From an uncultured Lachnospiraceae bacterium (GTDB taxonomy: Bacteria; Bacillota; Clostridia; Lachnospirales; Lachnospiraceae), in assembly GCA_949949005.1 (NCBI GenBank), contig CATLHM010000024.1:1-34747 (forward strand): DNA of 34,747 bases, read 5' to 3'. Shown here one piece after another: positions 24,386 through 32,320 of this stretch (position 1 is the stretch's first letter; every line of letters starts with the position of its first letter). The position numbers were made by a program, and so were the translations under genes. The notes under the pieces were generated by a model. That model worked only from the letters and a program-made list of their open reading frames with translations. It made no database searches and had not been told where the DNA came from.

Positions 24386-24529
24386 TATAGTGAACGACAA
24401 AAATCTTTGTTTTTGGCGTTCGCTGCGCCGATTTTGCGCTGCGTGAAACGCAGCATTTACCTATGCAAAATCGTGCGCATCCCCCGGAGGGGTTATAGTA
24501 AACGACAAATTATTTTGTCGTTTACTATA
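24386..24529. mobile_element. MITE-like palindromic element
   Basis: The left end TATAGTGAACGACAAAA and the right end (reverse complement TATAGTAAACGACAAAA) form terminal inverted repeats around about 144 bases. Inside, GATTTTGC and GCAAAATC enclose a GCTGCGT/ACGCAGC hairpin. The right end is itself a perfect 16-bp stem, TATAGTAAACGACAAA (24494-24509) with its complement (24514-24529) and a 4-base loop. There is no coding capacity. Flanking TA dinucleotides would fit a TA target duplication. It sits just upstream of the ClC gene. Confidence 0.65.
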
Positions 24530-24833
24530 CTAAGCGGTCTGCTTCCCCCTGATTGTACCACAACTGTTTTCTTCCTTGAAGTTCTTTTTTTACTTTTAGG
24601 GATGGATTTTTGAAGGTAGATTTTCGGGATTGGATTTTCGAGGTTGGATGGACAGGAAAATTTTAGAGAAATTTTAGAGGTTTCTCTGCTATACCTATAT
24701 CCAGACAGGCTTGCCACGGCAAATTTCATTGGCCGTGAACATAATCTGTCCGGCCAAAATTTGCAGCCTGAAAAACATTGTTTACAGCCTGGGAAAGCAT
24801 TGCAGGCAAAGAAAAAAGGAGGTTCATGATACT
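24530..24833. other. Gene-free leader region of lipoprotein gene with short tandem repeats
   Basis: About 300 bases without a supported gene. It contains a 14-base tandem repeat (about 24603-24650, units of the form GATTTTCGGGATTG), a doubled AAATTTTAGAG, a CACGG/CCGTG stem, and a direct repeat CAGCCTG..CATTG shortly before the ribosome site AGGAGG. These may be regulatory, but no clear promoter was found. Confidence 0.5.
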
Positions 24834-25400
24834 ATGAAAAGAAAACGGATAGCGGCAGCGGGGTTAAGTGTATTTATGATAGCCGCAGGGGTCGGCTGTG
24901 CAAAGGAGCCGGACTCTCAGACAGTGTCTGTAAATCAGGAATCCTTAGAGGATGCGGACAAGGAGACCGGGGAAAACAGTGCATTGCAGGAAGAGGAGAC
25001 GGACAATGCAAACGCGCAGCCTGGCGGCACTATACCGGCCGCAGATTCAAAGAGCGAAAAAACAGAATTTCTGAACGGAATGGTATGCGGGGTTTCCGAC
25101 GACGCTATTGTCATCATAAAAATAGAGACGGAGGAAACAGAGGAAGAGGGCGTTTCCTTAGCCGTTGCCCCGGCGCCTGAAAATGCGACGGAAGAGGATT
25201 ATGTGGGCGTCAATTTCACGGAGCAGACAAAATTTGAACTCCACACTGTGAAAAACGGCGGGACGAACCCGGAGGAAGATGTTACCGTCAAAGAGGCTTC
25301 TCCCTCCGATATCAAAAGCGAAATGATCGTCAACCTGGAAGGTTCTTATGACGGGGACACCTTTGTAGCGGAAAAAGTGGTGCTTTACGAGTTTGTGTAG
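24834..25400 (+). CDS. Putative secreted lipoprotein of unknown function
   Basis: A 188-residue protein with a basic N-terminus, a hydrophobic signal segment (about 7-21) and a cysteine at Gly-Val-Gly-Cys, which fits a weak lipobox. It would be anchored outside the cell membrane. After an acidic Gln/Asn/Glu/Asp-rich linker comes a compact C-terminal domain with FLNGMVCGVSDDAIVI, VNFTEQTKFEL and a final SYDGDTFVAEKVVLYEFV, suggestive of a small beta-barrel. The start is the ATG 11 bases after an AGGAGG site. It is single, convergent with the nucleotidyltransferase gene 20 bases away. No family is recognised with confidence. Confidence 0.75.
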   Translation: MKRKRIAAAGLSVFMIAAGVGCAKEPDSQTVSVNQESLEDADKETGENSALQEEETDNANAQPGGTIPAADSKSEKTEFLNGMVCGVSDDAIVIIKIETEETEEEGVSLAVAPAPENATEEDYVGVNFTEQTKFELHTVKNGGTNPEEDVTVKEASPSDIKSEMIVNLEGSYDGDTFVAEKVVLYEFV

Positions 25401-25420
25401 GCCCGCTGCAGCGCACCGCC

Positions 25421-26182
25421 TTATGTAAGCCTGTATTTCTCCCTCACCCTTCTCTCATACTCGGCAAACATTCCCGCCGCCTTTGGCAGGTTTTCTTCGA
25501 TCTCTTCTAAACTGGCCACTTGATAAAAGGGCTCCAGTTCTCTTACCGTTTCCGCAGGCAGGTGATGGGAGATATGGCACAGGCCGTATCCATAATGCCT
25601 TGGCGTATAGAGCAGCCGCGCGGCCCTCACCAGGGGCTCTGCAATATTTTCCATGTACTTCATGTAGGCCTCCAAATATTGGTTCCTCTTAATATACTTC
25701 ACTACCCTGCTCTCCTGCAGGAGTCTGTTTTTATCCTCGTCAAGCACACGCCGGATCTCCTCCCGGTCTATTTCATAATCATAGAAGGAAATGATCTCTT
25801 TCTTATCAAACAAAACAAGGGGCAGCTCCGCAATGTCATTCCTGGCATAGCTGGTCACTTCCTTTCCTCTGAACTCATGGGACTGGACGCAGAGGTCAAG
25901 GGTCAGATATTCCGAGGTGTTTTCCAGGTGAATGTTGCTCTGAGCGATAGCCGGCCTGATCTCATCCACCCTGGAATCAATGGGCGCAATCTTGCCCAGG
26001 GCTTCCACACATTCGTACAAGAAAGACTCCTGATGGGATTTTTCCACATCAAACCAGAAGTCAATATCCGAATATTCATCCACCCTGCCGAGCCCGTCCG
26101 CGCCTTCCAGCCACATGGCGTTGACATAGGGTTTCTCCATGCTGAAATTTTTCAGATAGGTAATGATTTCGTCACGCTTCAT
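25421..26182 (-). CDS. Nucleotidyltransferase-domain protein (aminoglycoside adenylyltransferase-like)
   Basis: A 253-residue protein with an N-terminal nucleotidyltransferase fold: LEGADGLGRVDEYSDIDFWF (about 24-43) supplies the family Gly-x-Gly and the metal-binding Asp-x-Asp. The third acidic residue is likely in YLTLDLCVQ. The C-terminal helical half (about 150-250) resembles that of proteins loosely annotated as aminoglycoside or lincosamide nucleotidyltransferases. Drug resistance cannot be claimed from this. The GGAG site ten bases upstream lies in the end of the overlapping Rpn remnant (11-base overlap). Confidence 0.8.
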   Translation of the reverse strand: MKRDEIITYLKNFSMEKPYVNAMWLEGADGLGRVDEYSDIDFWFDVEKSHQESFLYECVEALGKIAPIDSRVDEIRPAIAQSNIHLENTSEYLTLDLCVQSHEFRGKEVTSYARNDIAELPLVLFDKKEIISFYDYEIDREEIRRVLDEDKNRLLQESRVVKYIKRNQYLEAYMKYMENIAEPLVRAARLLYTPRHYGYGLCHISHHLPAETVRELEPFYQVASLEEIEENLPKAAGMFAEYERRVREKYRLT

Positions 26183-26591
26183 CCTTAGTTTTCTCCTTTA
26201 GCTCCCTGCAGATTCCTTCAATGGTCTCCACGTCCTCCTCCAGTTCTTCCGCAATCGTCCACGCCGTTTTGCCCCTGGCAAGCTTTTTGCTGACCTGTCT
26301 CACCAGATGGTTCTTTTCGCCCTGGGCTTTCCCTTTTGTAATTCCTTCTGCTTTTCCCTTTGTTATACCCTCTGTAAAGCCTTCTGCCTTCCCCGCATCC
26401 CTGGCATAAACCAGTTCCTCCCATTTTTGCATATATTTCACCCCCATTTTCTCCGATGCCCTGATCTTCTTCACATTATGATGGATCAGCCTGATCCTTT
26501 CGCTCCCTGAATGCTCCGCAGTAGCATCGGTTGATTCGGTAATGTAATTCATCAAATACAAAAACTCCCGTGAAAAGCTTTCCTTAAACAC
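26172..26591 (-). pseudogene. C-terminal remnant of Rpn/PD-(D/E)XK transposase-family protein
   Basis: A 139-residue frame beginning with GTG that carries only the C-terminal part of the Rpn family (recombination-promoting nuclease/putative transposase). Recognisable are a helical region with YLMNYITESTD and RLIHHNVKKIRASEKMGVKY, the repeated GITKGKAEG linker, and a terminal ARGKTAWTIAEELEEDVETI helix pair. The N-terminal PD-(D/E)XK nuclease domain is absent and the frame is closed just upstream, so it is most likely a truncated relic. Its end overlaps the nucleotidyltransferase start. Confidence 0.75.
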
Positions 26592-26854
26592 ACCGCAGCC
26601 TTTCTTTTCCTGCCATATTTAAAGATGATTGGGATATAAAAGCAGGATTTCAGGAAACAACGGATGTCAGGCTGCCGCCAGCCATCCTTATGCTTCATCA
26701 AACGCTGTCACGCTCTGAGTGCCAGCTCATTGATCAGGAACAGAATGTTCCATAAGACACGGCCTTTGCCGGAAGAAATCATTTGCTTTTCAGTCATTAT
26801 AGCATAGTGTGATTGATATTTCGACAACAATATTTACATTGAAGGGAACATCGG
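26592..26854. other. Gene-free spacer between mobile-element relics
   Basis: About 260 bases in which I see no gene or clear signal. It is flanked by the Rpn remnant and the reverse-transcriptase relic, so it is probably decayed mobile DNA. Confidence 0.4.
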
Positions 26855-27181
26855 TCAAATAGACGTACCCCTTACAGGATACGCCCCTCCCAGCTGTAGC
26901 TTTTCCCGGAACCACCAGACCAGCACATAATGCATATAGATATTTGCGATTACTGGTGAGCAGACTGAGCCTTATCCGGATCCTTCCTCTGTTTCCTCAT
27001 ATTGGAACTCTTTCATGATTCCTGCTTTCAGCATTCTTCTCACGAGTCTGGTAATGTTCGGGTCTTTTATGCGTGCTTCCTGTACCAACTTATCCTCATA
27101 ACAGTAAATGCGCAGTGGTCTTGTCTTTCCATTATCCTTTGGTATCTCCACCTGCCTTGCTGGCTGTGGCCTGTAGAATTT
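26855..27181 (-). pseudogene. Degraded group II intron reverse transcriptase (LtrA-type) fragment
   Basis: One minus-strand frame reads FYRPQPARQVEIPKDNGKTR then PL.IYCYEDKLVQEA, the start of a group II intron RT domain. It jumps to RIKDPNITRLVRRMLKAGIM and KEFQYEETEEGSG, then a stop where a glutamine is expected, then GSVCSPVIANIYMHYVLVWWF and GGAYPVRG. Compared with intact proteins the central part of the RT domain, roughly 80 residues by recall, is deleted; one in-frame stop is present; and the downstream YADD catalytic motif is missing. No intron domain V was seen. It is clearly non-functional. Confidence 0.8.
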
Positions 27182-27345
27182 TTTGTTTTAACCTCCCCAC
27201 ACGTCGGCGCACTGGTTCTGGCTTTCTTTCGATGCTAAATCTGCCCTATAGCCCTACTACCTTACTACCTACGCTTAGCCTGCATTGTTGCCAACACCTG
27301 CCCAAGGCTCACTACTGGTGGTGTGGCCGGCACCTATAGTTACGC
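27182..27345. other. Unassigned relic DNA upstream of RT fragment
   Basis: No gene is supported here. The minus-strand frame continuing from the RT relic reads a basic stretch (RKPEPVRRRVGRLKQK) that I cannot place. Confidence 0.35.
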
Positions 27346-27413
27346 ACTAACTCCCATCTGCCCGCTTCAGCGGGCAGACAAATCAAGATGGTGAAAGCTC
27401 TGATTCCACACTA
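27346..27413 (-). repeat. Single copy of the yicC-leader repeat at the bceB stop
   Basis: This diverged unit keeps the GCCCGC/GCGGGC hairpin with TGAA loop and the flanking CTAACTCCC and ACAAATCA sequences of the array at 12407-12597. It includes the stop codon of the ABC permease gene and has the same orientation as that gene. Confidence 0.8.
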
Positions 27414-29366
27414 TTTTGGCAGAATATTCCGCTTTAAACTGGTATAGGCCAGCAGAATGTAAATTACATAGATGAGAAAGAAAATCCCCAGCGAGATTGC
27501 CGCAATTACCCCAGGGCTGCTCATTCCCACCATCACCCCCGGCTCGGGAGCGTGTGCCAAATGAAGGATAAAGGGCACACCGATCAGTACCGGAGGCACG
27601 GCAGGCAGGGTGTAGTAGATAGCGAACTGGTTACGCAGAGCCTTACCCATCTCCGACCGATCCATGCCCAGCTTTTGCAGGAGTTGGAACTGCCGCCTGT
27701 ACCGCTCTGTCTCGCTGAGCTGCTGAATGGTAAGGATCGTGGCGGCAGTCATAGTGAGGGATAGGGCCAGGAAAAAGAGGGGAAAGACGCACAGGACGGT
27801 CTGGGCTGCCGCATCTGCCTCTTCCTGGGCCTTCGCGTGGATCTCACTATAACCCGGTTGCAGATTCTGCTCCACCAGCCTGTAGTTGATGTCGCACAGG
27901 TCATTAAATTGCACCTCCGTCACCGGCCGGACTGTCCTGGCAGCATAGGCGTAGTGAAGTACCGCAAGACCCTCTACCGCCTCATCCGGCACCACAATAA
28001 TATAGCGGGGCCCATTACTCGTGTCGTAGTTTTGCAGCAGGTGTTCCGTGTAGACCCCGCCGGGGGTCAGGCTGGTGCGCCCTAAGGAAACGGGCTGGGT
28101 GTAGCCGGTCAGGCGCTTTTCCAGGTAGGCCCTGCAGTGGATGAGATACTCACCCGGCTGAAACTTTACCGGCGGGTATCCGGCGATGGCGCGCAGAGCG
28201 GCATAGTCGCTGTAGCGCAGCACCGGATCCCGATCAAGGTAACGGTAGTAGTCCTCTTCCCCGCTTTCCACATAGTCCATGACCCGGCAGTCCTCTGCCT
28301 GGTAGATGGGATAGCACAGTGCCTGCTCCACGGAGATGTTCGCCTGGATGTAATCCAGATAATCCTGGCTGAGAGACCCGTCACCGGCGCCGCCGATATA
28401 TAAATCGAAACAGGCGCTTTCTGCCGCCCGCCCGTTAAAAAGTCCCCGGAACATCATCCCTGTCCCCTCGGAGATAAGGGTGGCGGTGAAGATCAGGGAA
28501 ATGACGGCCATGAGCGTTCCCATAGTAGCCAGCTTAGCGGTAAGGGTGCGGAACACCAACAGGTTTTGTCCCCGATACTTCCGGGCTGGCCTTTTTTCAA
28601 AAAAGGCAGGCACACCGGAGGCAAAGCTGAGGAAGAACCCGAACAGGAACGCAATCACGCACGCCGCCCCGATCATGCCAAGGACAGAACCTCCCGCCAT
28701 CAGCAGGCAGGTTCCAACCACGCCCAGCGCAATGGAGACGGAGAAAATCCAACGGCGCATTTTGCCTGTCCGGATAACCAAGTCCTCGTTGACCTGGTCA
28801 ACATAGATCAGATCATGGATCTGTGCTTTGCGAATATATTTGCGGCTGCGGCGAAGAGCGATGAGATAAATCAAGGCAAAATAGAAAACCGTCAGCCCCA
28901 AAGCCGGAAGAGAAAAGCCCAATGAAAAGGTATAGGGCAGGCCAAAGAGTGTCAGCACAATCGCCCGAAAGGCCTGGTAGAGCAATCCTCCCAGGGCAGT
29001 CCCCAGCACCAGGGCACAGCCCCCCACGGCCAGGTTCTCCTGAAAAAACAGCCCGGCCACCTGCCGATTCTCCAGACCAATGAGCAGGTAAATCCCCAGC
29101 TCCCGGCCCCGGCGCAGGAGCATGAATCTGGTTGCGTAGGCCACCAGCCAGCCAAAGACGTACACCACCACCACGCTGGCCAGCAGGATCATCGTGGGAA
29201 GCATCGATATGCTCCCAGACAAGGTGCTGATCTCCTGAGAAAACACCAGCCCATTGAAAGAATACAACAGTGCGGCGGCCATGACCACCGTGACAAAGTA
29301 GACCAGGTAGTCCCTGGTCTGGCGCCTGGCGTTGCGTAGAGAGAGCTCAGATAACGTCACTGACAT
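27411..29366 (-). CDS. BceB-type ABC transporter permease
   Basis: A protein of about 651 residues with the BceB architecture: ten transmembrane helices, with a large extracellular domain between helices 7 and 8 (about residues 310-520). FtsX-like segments flank it, including YATRFMLLRRGRELGIYLLIG near the first block and QLSETERYRRQFQLLQKLGM before the last helices. In Bce systems the permease both removes cell-wall-active peptides such as bacitracin or lantibiotics from their lipid targets and signals to the kinase. The start is the ATG right after a GGGGG site (29366), overlapping the ATPase gene by 20 bases. The stop lies in a repeat unit. Confidence 0.92.
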   Translation of the reverse strand: MSVTLSELSLRNARRQTRDYLVYFVTVVMAAALLYSFNGLVFSQEISTLSGSISMLPTMILLASVVVVYVFGWLVAYATRFMLLRRGRELGIYLLIGLENRQVAGLFFQENLAVGGCALVLGTALGGLLYQAFRAIVLTLFGLPYTFSLGFSLPALGLTVFYFALIYLIALRRSRKYIRKAQIHDLIYVDQVNEDLVIRTGKMRRWIFSVSIALGVVGTCLLMAGGSVLGMIGAACVIAFLFGFFLSFASGVPAFFEKRPARKYRGQNLLVFRTLTAKLATMGTLMAVISLIFTATLISEGTGMMFRGLFNGRAAESACFDLYIGGAGDGSLSQDYLDYIQANISVEQALCYPIYQAEDCRVMDYVESGEEDYYRYLDRDPVLRYSDYAALRAIAGYPPVKFQPGEYLIHCRAYLEKRLTGYTQPVSLGRTSLTPGGVYTEHLLQNYDTSNGPRYIIVVPDEAVEGLAVLHYAYAARTVRPVTEVQFNDLCDINYRLVEQNLQPGYSEIHAKAQEEADAAAQTVLCVFPLFFLALSLTMTAATILTIQQLSETERYRRQFQLLQKLGMDRSEMGKALRNQFAIYYTLPAVPPVLIGVPFILHLAHAPEPGVMVGMSSPGVIAAISLGIFFLIYVIYILLAYTSLKRNILPK

Positions 29367-30105
29367 CACCCCCTAACACGGCAAGAACATCCAGAATTTC
29401 ATGATAGAACACTGACCGTCCCCGTTCTCCCCGGAGCAGCTCGTTGAACACCCTCCCATCCTTTAGGAACAGCACCCGCTTGGCATAGCTGGCGCTGTAA
29501 GCGTCGTGGGTAACCATAAGGATCGTGGCTTCCATCTCCCGGTTCATGGTGGACATGATCTCCAACAGATTCTTGGATGCCCTGGAGTCCAGCGCCCCGG
29601 TGGGTTCGTCGGCCAGCAACAGGGATTGTCCTGCCACCATCGCCCGGGCGCAGGCGGCCCGCTGCTTCTGGCCCCCGGAAACCTGATAAGGAAATTTCGT
29701 CAGGATGTCGGTAATCCCCAGCTTCCCGGCCACCTCCCGTACCCGGTTCTGCACAGTCCCACAGTCCTGATGGTTCAGGGAGAGGGCCAGTCCGATGTTT
29801 TCCTCAATGGTCAGGGTGTCAAGCAGGTTAAAGTCCTGGAAAACGAAGCCCAGCCGCTCCCGGCGGAACCTGGCCAGTTTACTTTCCGATAAATCGGCCA
29901 CGCTCACCCCGTCCAGGAGAATCTTTCCAGCGCTTATCGTGTCGATGGTGGAGATACAGTTGAGCAGAGTGGTTTTTCCGCTGCCGGACGCCCCCATAAT
30001 GGCCAGAAACTCCCCGTCCTCCACATCGAAGCTCACCCGATCCAGTGCCTTGGTGACGTTATTTTTGCTTCCGTAATATTTTTCAATATTCTGTACTTGT
30101 AGCAT
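29347..30105 (-). CDS. BceA-type ABC transporter ATPase
   Basis: A 252-residue ABC ATPase of the MacB/LolD/BceA group. Walker A GASGSGKTT starts near residue 38, followed by the Q-loop in FVFQDFNLLDTL, the signature VSGGQKQRA, Walker B LLLADEPTGALD and the switch histidine in VTHD. The start is at 30105 with an AAAGGAGG site; the frame runs upstream through repeat DNA to 30225 but that part is not protein-like. It couples to the overlapping permease. A 140-base structured repeat separates it from the kinase gene. Confidence 0.95.
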   Translation of the reverse strand: MLQVQNIEKYYGSKNNVTKALDRVSFDVEDGEFLAIMGASGSGKTTLLNCISTIDTISAGKILLDGVSVADLSESKLARFRRERLGFVFQDFNLLDTLTIEENIGLALSLNHQDCGTVQNRVREVAGKLGITDILTKFPYQVSGGQKQRAACARAMVAGQSLLLADEPTGALDSRASKNLLEIMSTMNREMEATILMVTHDAYSASYAKRVLFLKDGRVFNELLRGERGRSVFYHEILDVLAVLGGDVSDVI

Positions 30106-30135
30106 AGTGTCTGCCTCCTTTGCTTGTGACTCTAG

Positions 30136-30275
30136 CCTCCATGCCGCGTTTTTTTGCGGCAACGCGATGTGAAAACCGCGTAGGCGGTTTCGCATCTGCG
30201 ATCCAATTTGGGCCGCTTGCGGCACAAATTGCTGTTTGAAAATAAGCCATCAGGCTTATTATCAAACACGCTCTA
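30136..30275 (-). repeat. Structured dispersed repeat between kinase and ATPase genes (copy A)
   Basis: About 130 bases are roughly 94% identical to copy B at 32006-32137. Successive short stems are GCCGC/GCGGC, CCGC/GCGG, a second CCGC/GCGG, and a perfect AATAAGCC/GGCTTATT hairpin with a 4-base loop. On the minus strand the element ends in GGAGG. It fills most of the 219-base gap between kinase and transporter genes. The translated minus strand of both copies reads the same peptide-like string (AAKKRGME at the end), but without independent starts. Confidence 0.9.
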
Positions 30276-30322
30276 GGGTACACCAAAAGCAAAGGCTGTT
30301 GTATCGATGTCATATTGATTTA

Positions 30323-30340
30323 CCTTACAGTTTTGTAAGG
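30323..30340 (-). other. Hairpin across the kinase stop codon
   Basis: CCTTACA (30323-30329) and TGTAAGG (30334-30340) form a perfect 7-bp stem with a 4-base loop. It covers the kinase stop codon. There is no T run on the minus strand, so it is not a standard terminator; it may help set transcript processing or translation at the kinase-transporter junction. Confidence 0.45.
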
Positions 30341-31335
30341 TTCTCTTTTGCCGGAAAGGTAAGGGCCACGGTGGTCCCTCTCCCCTCCCCGGAGGCAATA
30401 TCCAGCTCCAGCTCCAGAAAACCGGACAGTTTTTTACACAGATACAAGCCCATGCCCGTAGAGCCGCCCCGGCTTCGTCCGTTGCTGCCTGTGAAGCCCC
30501 GTTCAAACACACGGGGCAGCTCATGGGCCGGAATACCGATGCCATTGTCTGAGACGGTAAGCCGTACCTGTTTCCCAAGGGAACTGGCTGAAATTGCGAT
30601 GACCGGGGCTTCCCCCCGGTAGCGGGCAGCGTTTTGCAACAACTGTCCCAGGATAAACACCGCCCACTTTTCATCGGTATAGACAGGGCAATCCAGCCCC
30701 TCTGTCTCCACCCGGATACCATTTTGAATCAGTAGAAAGCGGTGGTTCTCGATGGCCTGGACAACAATTTTTTCCAGCGTCACCTGCCTAAGGAGGCAGT
30801 CCTGCTCCGGGTTTTCCGCACGGGCATAGAACAGGGCTCTCTCTACATGGGCCTCGACCCGGGCAAGCTCCGCCGTAAGTTTCCGGCGGGTTTCCCCGTC
30901 TAAATCCCGGCAAATAAGCCGTGAGGCGGTGATGGGGGCTTTGATTTCATGCACCCACCTCTCCACATACTCCCGGTACTCCCGCTGGGCGGCCTTAGCA
31001 TCGGACACTGCCCCCGTCATGTCCCGGCATGCCCGGCGGGTCAGATCGAACACTCGCCGTTCATAGAGATTTTTGGGGGGCGGGGTACACTCAGTAAACA
31101 AATATTTTTGATCCAGGCTATCCAGAATGGATTCCAGCTCCCGGAGCCGTGCCCGCTGGAGAAAAAAGTCGGACAGATGTACTGCACAGAAAACCGGCAG
31201 AAATGCCGCCAACAAAATCGCCAGCACACCCAGTTGGGTCCCGGTGGCCCAAAGGAACAGGGCCGCTGTCGTGACGCAAAGCAGTTGTATTATGATTCTA
31301 AGCAGCCGGTCAGATAAAAATTCCCGAAGAGTCAT
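30325..31335 (-). CDS. BceS-type sensor histidine kinase
   Basis: A 336-residue intramembrane-sensing kinase. Two N-terminal helices (about 11-32 and 36-57) have almost no outside loop, as in BceS, which relies on its transporter to sense peptides. The phosphorylated histidine is His129 in ERWVHEIKAPI. The ATPase domain has an N box with QNAARYRG, G1 SDNGIGIP and G2 GSTGMGLYL. It overlaps the regulator gene by four bases (ATGA), so translation is coupled. Confidence 0.94.
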   Translation of the reverse strand: MTLREFLSDRLLRIIIQLLCVTTAALFLWATGTQLGVLAILLAAFLPVFCAVHLSDFFLQRARLRELESILDSLDQKYLFTECTPPPKNLYERRVFDLTRRACRDMTGAVSDAKAAQREYREYVERWVHEIKAPITASRLICRDLDGETRRKLTAELARVEAHVERALFYARAENPEQDCLLRQVTLEKIVVQAIENHRFLLIQNGIRVETEGLDCPVYTDEKWAVFILGQLLQNAARYRGEAPVIAISASSLGKQVRLTVSDNGIGIPAHELPRVFERGFTGSNGRSRGGSTGMGLYLCKKLSGFLELELDIASGEGRGTTVALTFPAKENLTKL

Positions 31336-32000
31336 AGCTGATACCCCATCCCCCTCCGGGTTTTGATGGCGTCAGGCAGGCCAATCTCTGCCAGTTTCCC
31401 TCTCAGCCGGGTCATATTTACACTGAGGGTATTGTCGTCGATGTAAATCTGATTGTCCCACAAGGCATCTATCAAATCCGCCCGGGAGACAATCTGCCCT
31501 GCATGAGCCATCAGACAGGCTAAAATTTGCAGTTCATTCCGGGTCAGCTCCACGCCCCTTCCACCAGCCGACACCATCCCCTTTGTCAGACTCAGCCGCA
31601 GCCCTCCGGCATCCAGAACGTCAGACGGCTCCGGCTCACCAATACTCCGGCGCAGAACTGCCTTGATACGGGCCAGCAGCACAGGGACTCTGTAGGGCTT
31701 GGTGATGTAGTCATCCCCACCCAGGCTCAACGCCCGCACCTCGTCCATACCGGCATCCCGGCTGGTAACAAAGATCACCGGTGCGGAAACAGTTTTCCGC
31801 AGCGCGGCGCACAGGGAGAAACCGTCCTTACCCGGAAGGCTGATATCCAAAAGGATCAGATCCGGGCGTTCCTGCGCTGCCTGCCCCGGTACATCCGTAA
31901 ACTCCGTAATCACCAGAGGTATATATCCCTCGTTTTCCAGGAGCAGTACCAGTTCTTCCCGAATGTCCAAATCATCCTCAATTATCATAATTTTTGGCAT
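31332..32000 (-). CDS. BceR-type response regulator, OmpR/PhoB family
   Basis: A 222-residue regulator. The receiver has the acidic pair Asp9-Asp10, phospho-acceptor Asp52 in LLDISLPGKDGF and Lys101 in TKPY. The C-terminal winged helix (about 125-222) includes LTRNELQILACLMAHAG and a recognition region DDNTLSVNMTRLRGKL. The ATG at 32000 follows GGAGGTTAAT, where the GGAGG is the last part of repeat copy B; the frame stays open upstream through the repeat but is not protein-like there. It would activate the transporter operon on peptide-antibiotic stress. Confidence 0.95.
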   Translation of the reverse strand: MPKIMIIEDDLDIREELVLLLENEGYIPLVITEFTDVPGQAAQERPDLILLDISLPGKDGFSLCAALRKTVSAPVIFVTSRDAGMDEVRALSLGGDDYITKPYRVPVLLARIKAVLRRSIGEPEPSDVLDAGGLRLSLTKGMVSAGGRGVELTRNELQILACLMAHAGQIVSRADLIDALWDNQIYIDDNTLSVNMTRLRGKLAEIGLPDAIKTRRGMGYQL

Positions 32001-32005
32001 ATTAA

Positions 32006-32137
32006 CCTCCATGCCGCGTTTTTTTGCGGCAACGCGATGCAAAATCCGCGTAGACGGTTTCGCATCTGCGATCCAATTTGGGCCGCCTGCGGCAGAAATT
32101 GCTGGTTGAAAATAAGCCATCAGGCTTATTTTCAACC
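32006..32137 (-). repeat. Structured dispersed repeat in response-regulator leader (copy B)
   Basis: The partner of copy A, with the same ordered stems and the perfect AATAAGCC/GGCTTATT hairpin. It lies between the predicted promoter (32161-32190) and the start codon, so it would form most of the mRNA leader. Its 3' end supplies the GGAGG ribosome site of the regulator gene. Confidence 0.9.
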
Positions 32138-32160
32138 TATTACCGCCTGTCGTTTTCCCT

Positions 32161-32190
32161 ATACTAACACGAACGCAGGGAGCCTGTCCA
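32161..32190 (-). promoter_or_regulatory. Promoter of the bceRS-type operon
   Basis: On the minus strand TGGACA (32185-32190) and TAGTAT (32161-32166) are 18 bases apart. The remaining upstream DNA up to 32320 shows no gene. Confidence 0.5.
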
Positions 32191-32320
32191 GAAGCTTCCT
32201 CCGTGCCATTATCTGTCTTTTTCTTAAATCCTAAGTTGACCAAATTTGGCGCAAATTTCACGCAAAGTGGGGCGTACAGATAGCGGGAATAAATTTTCAA
32301 ACACGCTCTGACAAAAATGC

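Noticed and set aside
25421..26182. Antibiotic-resistance aminoglycoside adenylyltransferase
   Set aside because: Only the general nucleotidyltransferase motif is visible; close identity to a known resistance enzyme cannot be shown by reading.
30083..30313. Small protein encoded by repeat copy A (AAKKRGME ending)
   Set aside because: The same translated string occurs in copy B as an extension of the response regulator; it follows from DNA repeat identity and has no ribosome site.
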